A stretch of 64,000 bases of DNA from Glandiceps talaboti (lineage: Eukaryota > Hemichordata > Enteropneusta > Spengelidae), in assembly GCF_964340395.1 (NCBI RefSeq), contig NC_135560.1, forward strand, positions 4,267,998 to 4,331,997. Reading direction: 5' to 3'. This document shows, in pieces, positions 55,231 to 64,000 of this stretch. The first letter of the stretch is position 1; the number at the start of each line of letters is the position of its first letter. The notes beneath the pieces were generated by a model. It was not told the origin of the DNA and did not search any database. It saw nothing but the letters and a program-made list of their open reading frames with translations. Position numbers and translations under genes: made by a program.

Positions 55231-58046
55231 ATAATTTGATGGTAGAATGGTGATTGTCCAACCCCTATTGTAATGGAATAATCCTTCTAATTAGTAACAT
55301 TTGTAAACAAGTGACTTTGTTCTATTGCAATATATGATGGGAATAGAATAGAATAATTTGAAGGCACAATGGTGATTATCCAACCTATACTAAAATGGAA
55401 TAATACTCCTTAGTAACGTTTGTAAACAAGTGACTTTGTTGTATTGCACTGTGTGATGGGAATACAATAGAATAATTTGATGTTAGAATGGTGATTGTTC
55501 AACCTATGTTAAAATGTTATAATACTCCTCAGTAACGTTTGTAAACAAGTGACTTTGTTCTATTGTGGTCGGTGTTTGATAGGAATAGAATAGAATATTT
55601 TGATGGTAGAATGGTGATTGTCCAACCCCTATTGTAATGGAATAATCTTTCTCCTTAGTAACATTTGTAAACAAGTGACTTTGTTCTATTGCAGTGTATG
55701 ATGGGAATAGAATAGAATAATTTGATGGTAGAATGGTGATTGTCCAACCCCTAATGTAATGGAATAATCCCTCTCATTAGTAACATTTGTAAACAAGTGA
55801 CTTTGTTCTATTGCAATGTATGATGGGAATAGATTAGAATAATTTGATGGTAGAATGGTGATTGTCCAACTTATATTAGAATGGAATAATATTCCTTAGT
55901 ATCGTTTGTAAACAAGTGACTTTCTTCTATTGCAGAGTTTGATGGGAATAGAATAGAATAATTTGATGGTAGAATTGTGATTGTCCAACTTATATTTAAA
56001 TGGAATAATATTCCTTAGTAACGTTTGTAAACAAGTGACTTTCTTCTATTGCAGTGTTTGATGGGAATAGAATAGAATAATTTGATGGTAGAATTGTGAT
56101 TGTCCAATCCCTGTTGTAATGGAATAATCCTTCTCCTTAGTAACATTTTTAAACAAGTGACTTTGTTCTATTGCAATGTATGATGGGAATAGAATAGAAT
56201 AATTTGATGGTAGAATTGTGATTGTCCAACCTATATTGAAATGGAATAATCCTTCTCATTGCTAACGTTTGTAAACAAGTGACTTTGTTCTATTGCAATG
56301 TATGATGGGAATTGAATAAAATAATTTGAAGGCAGAATGGTGATTATCCAACCTATATTAAAATGGAATAATACTCCTTCGTAACATTTGTAAACAAGTG
56401 ACTTTGTTCTCTTTCAATGTATGATGGGAATAGAATAGAGTAATTTGAAGGCAGAATGGTGATTATCCAACCTATATCAAAATGGAATAATACTCCTTAG
56501 TAACGTTTGTAAACAAGTGACTTTCTACTATGGCAGTGTATGATGGGAATAGAATAGAATAATTTGATGGTAGAATGGTAATTGTCCAACCCCTATTGTA
56601 ATGGAATAATCCTTCTCATTAGTAACATTTGTAAACAAGTGACTTTGTTCTATTGCAATGTATGATGGTAATAGAATAGAATAATTTGATGTTAGAATTG
56701 TGATTGTCCAACCTATATTAAAATAGAATAATACTCCTTAGTAACATTTGTAAACAAGTGACTTTGTTCTACTGCAATGTATGATGGGAATAGCATAGAA
56801 TAATTTGATGGTAGAATGGTAACTGTCCAACGCCTATTGTAATGGAATAATCCTTCTCATTGGCAACGTTTGTAAACAAGTGACTTTGTTCTATTGCAAT
56901 GTATGATGGTTATAGAATATAATTATTTGATGGTAGAATGGTGATTGTCCAACCCCTCTTGTAATGGAATAATCCTTCTCATTAGTAACATTTATAAACA
57001 AGTGACTTTGTTCTATTGCAATGTATGATGGTTATAGAATATAATTATTTGATGGTAGAATGGTGATTGTCCAACCCCTATTGTAATGGAATAATCCTTC
57101 TCATTAGTAACATTTATAAACAAGTGACTTTCTACTATTGCAATGTATGATGGGAATAGAATAGAATAATTTGATGTTAGAATTGTGATTGTCCAACCTA
57201 TATTAAAATGGAATAATATTCCTTAGTAACATTTGTAAACAAGTGACTTTGTTATATTGCAATGTATGATGGGAATAGAATAGAATAATTTGATGGTAGA
57301 GTGGTGATTGTTCAACCTATATTAAAAAGGAATAATGCTTCTTAGTAACATTTGTAAACAAGTGACTTTGATCTATTGCAGTGCATGATGGGAATAGAAT
57401 AGAATAATTTGATGGTAGAATGGTGATTGTCCAACCCCTATTGTAATGGAATAATCCTTCTCATTAGTAACATTTGTAAACAAGTGACTTTGTTCTATTG
57501 CAATGTATGATGGTAATAGAATAGAATAATTTGATGTTAGAATTGTGATTGTCCACCCTATATTAAAATGGAATAATATTCCTTAGTAACATTTGTAAAC
57601 AAGTGAATTTGTTCTACTGCAATGTATGATGGGAATAGCATAGAATAATTTGATGGTAGAATGGTAATTGTCCAACGCCTATTGTAATGGAATAATCCTT
57701 CTCATTGGCAACGTTTGTAAACAAGTGACTTTGTTCTATTGCAATGTATGATGGTTATAGAATATAATTATTTGATGGTAGAATGGTGATTGTCCAACCC
57801 CTATTGTAATGGAATAATCCTTCTCATTAGTAACATTTATAAACAAGTGACTTTCTACTATTGCAATGTATGATGGGAATATAATAGAATAATTTGATGT
57901 TAGAATTGTGATTGTCCAACCTATATTCAAATGGAATAATACTCCTTAGTAACATTTGTAAATAAGTGACTTTGTTATATTGCAATGTATGATGGGAATA
58001 GAATAGAATAATTTGATGGTAGAGTGGTGATTGTTCAACCTATATT

Positions 58047-59505
58047 AAAATGGAATAATGCTCCTTAGTAACATTTGTAAACAAGTGACTTTGATCTATT
58101 GCAGTGCATGATGGGAATAGAATAGAATGATTTCATGGTAGAATTGTGATTGTCCAACTGCTATTGTAATGGAATAATCTTTCTCATTAGTAACATTTGT
58201 AAACAAGTAACTTTGTTCTATTGCAATGTATGATGGGAATAGAATAGAATAATTTGATGTTAGAATTGTGATTGTCCAACCTATATTAAAATGTTATAAT
58301 ACTCCTCAGTAACGTTTGTAAACAAGTGACTTTGTTCTATTGTGATCGGTGTTTGATAGGAATAGAATAGAATATTTTGATGGTAGAATGGTGATTGTCC
58401 AACCCCTATTGTAATGGAATAATCTTTCTCCTTAGTAACATTTGTAAACAAGTGACTTTGTTCTATTGCAGTGTATGATGGGAATAGAATAGAATAATTT
58501 GATGGTAGAATGGTGATTGTCCAACCCCTAATGTAATGGAATAATCCCTCTCATTAGTAACATTTGTAAACAAGTGACTTTGTTCTATTGCAATGTATGA
58601 TGGGAATAGATTAGAATAATTTGATGGTAGAATGGTGATTGTCCAACTTATATTAAAATGGAATAATATTCCTTAGTAACGTTTGTAAACAAGTGACTTT
58701 CTTCTAATGCAGAGTTTGATGGGAATAGAATAGAATAATTTGATGGTAGAATTGTGATTGTCCAACTTATATTAAAATGGAATAATGCTCCTTAGTAACA
58801 TTTGTAAACAAGTGACTTTGATCTATTGCAGTGCATGATGGGAATAGAATAGAATGATTTCATGGTAGAATTGTGATTGTCCAACTGCTATTGTAATGGA
58901 ATAATCTTTCTCATTAGTAACATTTGTAAACAAGTAACTTTGTTCTATTGCAATGTATGATGGGAATAGAATAGAATAATTTGATGTTAGAATTGTGATT
59001 GTCCAACCTATATTAAAATGTTATAATACTCCTCAGTAACGTTTGTAAACAAGTGACTTTGTTCTATTGTGATCGGTGTTTGATAGGAATAGAATAGAAT
59101 ATTTTGATGGTAGAATGGTGATTGTCCAACCCCTATTGTAATGGAATAATCTTTCTCCTTAGTAACATTTGTAAACAAGTGACTTTGTTCTATTGCAGTG
59201 TATGATGGGAATAGAATAGAATAATTTGAATGTAGAATGGTGATTGTCCAACCCCTAATGTAATGGAACAATCCCTCTCATTAGTAACATTTGTAAACAA
59301 GTGACTTTGTTCTATTGCAATGTATGATGGGAATAGATTAGAATAATTTGATGGTAGAATGGTGATTGTCCAACTTATATTAAAATGGAATAATATTCCT
59401 TAGTAACGTTTGTAAACAAGTGACTTTCTTCTATTGCAGAGTTTGATGGGAATAGAATAGAATAATTTGATGGTAGAATTGTGATTGTCCAACTTATATT
59501 AAAAT
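58047..59505 (+). repeat. Nested tandem duplication, period 727 bp
   Basis: GATCTATTGC at 58,093 and 58,820, and the 8-bp-expanded GATCGGTGTTTGATAGG unit at about 58,344 and 59,071, are 727 bp apart. The block lies mostly within the first copy of the 2774-bp repeat. Confidence 0.85.
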
Positions 59506-62500
59506 GGAATAATATTCCTTAGTAACGTTTGTAAACAAGTGACTTTCTTCTATTGCAGTGTTTGATGGGAATAGAATAGAATAATTTGATGGTAGAGTGG
59601 TGATTGTTCAAACTATATTAAAATGGAATAATGCTTCTTAGTAACATTTGTAAACAAGTGACTTTGATCTATTGCAGTGCATAATGGGAATAGAATAGAA
59701 TGATTTGATGGTAGAATGGTGATTGTCCAACCCCTATTGTAATGGAATAATCCTTCTCATTAGTAACATTTGTAAACAAGTGACTTTGTTCTATTGCAAT
59801 GTATGATGGTAATAGAATAGAATAATTTGATGTTAGAATTGTGATTGTCCACCCTATATTAAAATGGAATAATATTCCTTAGTAACATTTGTAAACAAGT
59901 GAATTTGTTCTACTGCAATGTATGATGGGAATAGCATATAATAATTTGATGGTAGAATGGTAATTGTCCAACGCCTATTGTAATGGAATAATCTTTCTCC
60001 TTAGTAACATTTGTAAACAAGTGACTTTGTTCTATTGCAGTGTATGATGGGAATAGAATAGAATAATTTGATGGTAGAATTGTGATTGTCCAACCTATAT
60101 TCAAATGGAATAATACTCCTTAGTAACATTTGTAAACAAGTGACTTTGTTCTATTGCAATGTATGATGGTTATAGAATATAATTATTTGATGGTAGAATG
60201 GTGATTGTCCAACCCCTATTGTAATGGAATAATCCTTCTCATTAGTAACATTTATAAACAAGTGACTTTCTACTATTGCAATGTATGATGGGAATAGAAT
60301 AGAATAATTTGATGTTAGAATTGTGATTGTCCAACCTATATTCAAATGGAATAATGCTTCTTAGTAACATTTGTAAACAAGTGACTTTGATCTATTGCAG
60401 TGCATGATGGGAATAGAATAGAATGATTTCATGGTAGAATTGTGATTGTCCAACTGCTATTGTAATGGAATAATCTTTCTCATTAGTAACATTTGTAAAC
60501 AAGTAACTTTGTTCTATTGCAATGTATGATGGGAATAGAATAGAATAATTTGATGTTAGAATTGTGATTGTCCAACCTATATTAAAATGGAATAATACTC
60601 CTTAGTAACATTTGTAAACAAGTGACTCTGTTCTATTGCAATGTATGATGGGAATAGAATAGAATAATTTGATGTTAGAATTGTGATTGTCCAACCCCTA
60701 TTGTAATGGAATAATCCTTCTCATTAGTAACATTTGTAAACAAGTGACTTTGTTCTATTGCAATGTATGATGGTAATAGAATAGAATAATTTGATGTTAG
60801 AATTGTGATTGTCCAACCTATATTAAAATAGAATAATACTCCTTAGTAACATTTGTAAACAAGTGACTTTGTTCTACTGCAATGTATGATGGGAATAGCA
60901 TAGAATAATTTGATGGTAGAATGGTAACTGTCCAACGCCTATTGTAATGGAATAATCCTTCTCTTTCGCAACGTTTGTAAACAAGTGACTTTGTTCTATT
61001 GCAATGTATGATGGTTATAGAATATAATTATTTGATGGTAGAATGGTGATTGTCCAACCCCTATTGTAATGGAATAATCCTTCTCATTAGTAACATTTAT
61101 AAACAAGTGACTTTGTTCTATTGCAATGTATGATGGGAATAGAATAGAATAATTTGATGTTAGAATTGTGATTGTCCAACCTATATTAAAATAGAATAAT
61201 CTTCCTTAGTAACATTTGTAAACAAGTGACTTTGTTCTATTGCAATTTATGCTGGGAATAGAATAGAATAATTTGATGGTAGAGTGGTGATTGTCCAACC
61301 CCTAATGTAATGGAATAATCCCTCTCATTAGTAACATTTGTAAACAAGTGACTTTGTTCTATTGCAATGTATGATGGGAATAGATTAGAATAATTTGATG
61401 GTAGAATGGTGATTGTCCAACTTATATTAAAATGGAATAATATTCCTTAGTAACGTTTGTAAACAAGTGACTTTCTTCTAATGCAGAGTTTGATGGGAAT
61501 AGAATAGAATAATTTGATGGTAGAATTGTGATTGTCCAACTTATATTAAAATGGAATAATGCTCCTTAGTAACATTTGTAAACAAGTGACTTTGATCTAT
61601 TGCAGTGCATGATGGGAATAGAATAGAATGATTTCATGGTAGAATTGTGATTGTCCAACTGCTATTGTAATGGAATAATCTTTCTCATTAGTAACATTTG
61701 TAAACAAGTAACTTTGTTCTATTGCAATGTATGATGGGAATAGAATAGAATAATTTGATGTTAGAATTGTGATTGTCCAACCTATATTAAAATGTTATAA
61801 TACTCCTCAGTAACGTTTGTAAACAAGTGACTTTGTTCTATTGTGATCGGTGTTTGATAGGAATAGAATAGAATATTTTGATGGTAGAATGGTGATTGTC
61901 CAACCCCTATTGTAATGGAATAATCTTTCTCCTTAGTAACATTTGTAAACAAGTGACTTTGTTCTATTGCAGTGTATGATGGGAATAGAATAGAATAATT
62001 TGAATGTAGAATGGTGATTGTCCAACCCCTAATGTAATGGAACAATCCCTCTCATTAGTAACATTTGTAAACAAGTGACTTTGTTCTATTGCAATGTATG
62101 ATGGGAATAGATTAGAATAATTTGATGGTAGAATGGTGATTGTCCAACTTATATTAAAATGGAATAATATTCCTTAGTAACGTTTGTAAACAAGTGACTT
62201 TCTTCTATTGCAGAGTTTGATGGGAATAGAATAGAATAATTTGATGGTAGAATTGTGATTGTCCAACTTATATTAAAATGGAATAATATTCCTTAGTAAC
62301 GTTTGTAAACAAGTGACTTTCTTCTATTGCAGTGTTTGATGGGAATAGAATAGAATAATTTGATGGTAGAGTGGTGATTGTTCAAACTATATTAAAATGG
62401 AATAATGCTTCTTAGTAACATTTGTAAACAAGTGACTTTGATCTATTGCAGTGCATAATGGGAATAGAATAGAATGATTTGATGGTAGAATGGTGATTGT

Positions 62501-64000
62501 CCAACCCCTATTGTAATGGAATAATCCTTCTCATTAGTAACATTTGTAAACAAGTGACTTTGTTCTATTGCAATGTATGATGGTAATAGAATAGAATAAT
62601 TTGATGTTAGAATTGTGATTGTCCACCCTATATTAAAATGGAATAATATTCCTTAGTAACATTTGTAAACAAGTGAATTTGTTCTACTGCAATGTATGAT
62701 GGGAATAGCATATAATAATTTGATGGTAGAATGGTAATTGTCCAACGCCTATTGTAATGGAATAATCTTTCTCCTTAGTAACATTTGTAAACAAGTGACT
62801 TTGTTCTATTGCAGTGTATGATGGGAATAGAATAGAATAATTTGATGGTAGAATTGTGATTGTCCAACCTATATTCAAATGGAATAATACTCCTTAGTAA
62901 CATTTGTAAACAAGTGACTTTGTTCTATTGCAATGTATGATGGTTATAGAATATAATTATTTGATGGTAGAATGGTGATTGTCCAACCCCTATTGTAATG
63001 GAATAATCCTTCTCATTAGTAACATTTATAAACAAGTGACTTTCTACTATTGCAATGTATGATGGGAATAGAATAGAATAATTTGATGTTAGAATTGTGA
63101 TTGTCCAACCTATATTCAAATGGAATAATGCTTCTTAGTAACATTTGTAAACAAGTGACTTTGATCTATTGCAGTGCATGATGGGAATAGAATAGAATGA
63201 TTTCATGGTAGAATTGTGATTGTCCAACTGCTATTGTAATGGAATAATCTTTCTCATTAGTAACATTTGTAAACAAGTAACTTTGTTCTATTGCAATGTA
63301 TGATGGGAATAGAATAGAATAATTTGATGTTAGAATTGTGATTGTCCAACCTATATTAAAATGGAATAATACTCCTTAGTAACATTTGTAAACAAGTGAC
63401 TCTGTTCTATTGCAATGTATGATGGGAATAGAATAGAATAATTTGATGTTAGAATTGTGATTGTCCAACCCCTATTGTAATGGAATAATCCTTCTCATTA
63501 GTAACATTTGTAAACAAGTGACTTTGTTCTATTGCAATGTATGATGGTAATAGAATAGAATAATTTGATGTTAGAATTGTGATTGTCCAACCTATATTAA
63601 AATAGAATAATACTCCTTAGTAACATTTGTAAACAAGTGACTTTGTTCTACTGCAATGTATGATGGAAATAGCATAGAATAATTTGATGGTAGAATGGTA
63701 ACTGTCCAACGCCTATTGTAATGGAATAATCCTTCTCTTTCGCAACGTTTGTAAACAAGTGACTTTGTTCTATTGCAATGTATGATGGTTATAGAATATA
63801 ATTATTTGATGGTAGAATGGTGATTGTCCAACCCCTATTGTAATGGAATAATCCTTCTCATTAGTAACATTTATAAACAAGTGACTTTGTTCTATTGCAA
63901 TGTATGATGGGAATAGAATAGAATAATTTGATGTTAGAATTGTGATTGTCCAACCTATATTAAAATAGAATAATCTTCCTTAGTAACATTTGTAAACAAG
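58510..64000 (+). repeat. Tandem higher-order duplication, period 2774 bp, second copy runs off the right edge
   Basis: Every landmark I checked from 58,510 recurs 2774 bp later, up to the last base of the window. I noticed only isolated differences, for example 60893 G versus 63667 A. About 23 units were copied as one block. Confidence 0.93.

Larger units (their letters stand above)
17147..64000 (+). repeat. Satellite DNA array, unit about 119-122 bp, roughly 390 copies, continues past the right edge
   Basis: Blocks recur in fixed order in every unit: TTTGTAAACAAGTGACTTTG, TTCTATTGCAATGTATGATG, GGAATAGAATAGAATAATTT, GATGGTAGAATGGTGATTGT, then CCAACC and one of two tails. Successive GTAAACAAG positions, for example 17311, 17430, 17549 and 17671, give steps of 119, 119 and 122 bp. 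The DNA is AT-rich. The short minus-strand open frames that recur here are by-products of repetition. I saw no non-satellite insertion from 17,147 to 64,000. Confidence 0.98.

Noticed and set aside
38355-63119. Recurrent minus-strand open frames of 64-87 codons in the satellite (MDNHHSTIKLL..., MNIGWTITIL...)
   Set aside because: They recur because the DNA is repeated, cross unit borders, and exist only where unit lengths happen to keep the frame open. They have no domain, consistent start or codon-type constraint.
17147-64000. CRISPR-like array
   Set aside because: The whole 120-bp unit is repeated with no unique spacers, in eukaryotic DNA. It is a satellite.

Overview
The window is metazoan nuclear DNA. 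It has split genes with GT-AG introns, long dinucleotide and tetranucleotide microsatellites, fragments of non-LTR retrotransposons, foldback (MITE-like) elements and a very large AT-rich satellite array. There is no prokaryotic gene organisation. The repeat style and the kind of immune gene present suggest an aquatic invertebrate or basal deuterostome, but the species cannot be named from the sequence alone.

Region 1 (1-15,685) is almost entirely one minus-strand gene, a RIG-I-like receptor (RLR: cytosolic dsRNA-sensing DExH helicase of antiviral innate immunity). Ten coding exons join in frame, in order: 15685-15571, 11606-11460, 9403-9074, 8442-8125, 7082-6849, 6463-6183, 5461-5384, 4379-4217, 2701-2606 and 1543-1389. 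They total 1,917 nt, or 639 codons. They encode two N-terminal CARDs, an acidic/Ser-rich linker, helicase domain 1 with motifs Q, I (APTGSGKT), Ia, II (DECH) and III (TAS), and the start of the helical insertion domain. Helicase domain 2 and the C-terminal RNA-binding domain are not in the window and should lie beyond the left edge. The introns carry microsatellites, two dispersed repeat families with embedded microsatellites, an inverted pair of a third family, a degraded LINE reverse-transcriptase tail that ends next to a splice acceptor, and two long palindromic elements.

Region 2 (15,686-16,930) is the 5' flank of the RLR gene. Reading towards the ATG it has CCAAT, a perfect CRE, a consensus NF-kappaB site and a TATA-like box, all within about 165 bp. 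This suggests an inducible, NF-kappaB-responsive promoter. Further upstream is a 21-bp minisatellite (about 14 copies).

Region 3 (16,930-64,000, running off the right edge) is a roughly 47-kb satellite array. Its unit is about 119-122 bp, there are roughly 390 copies, and I see no gene in it. The units come in two flavours. The array shows repeated rounds of multi-unit tandem duplication, with higher-order periods of 720, 842, 921, 1083, 1528, 1565, about 2086 and 2774 bp, some nearly identical. The left edge of the array is inverted head to head. The most notable points are the RLR gene with its immune-type promoter, the satellite beginning only about 1.2 kb upstream of it, and the mosaic higher-order structure of the satellite.
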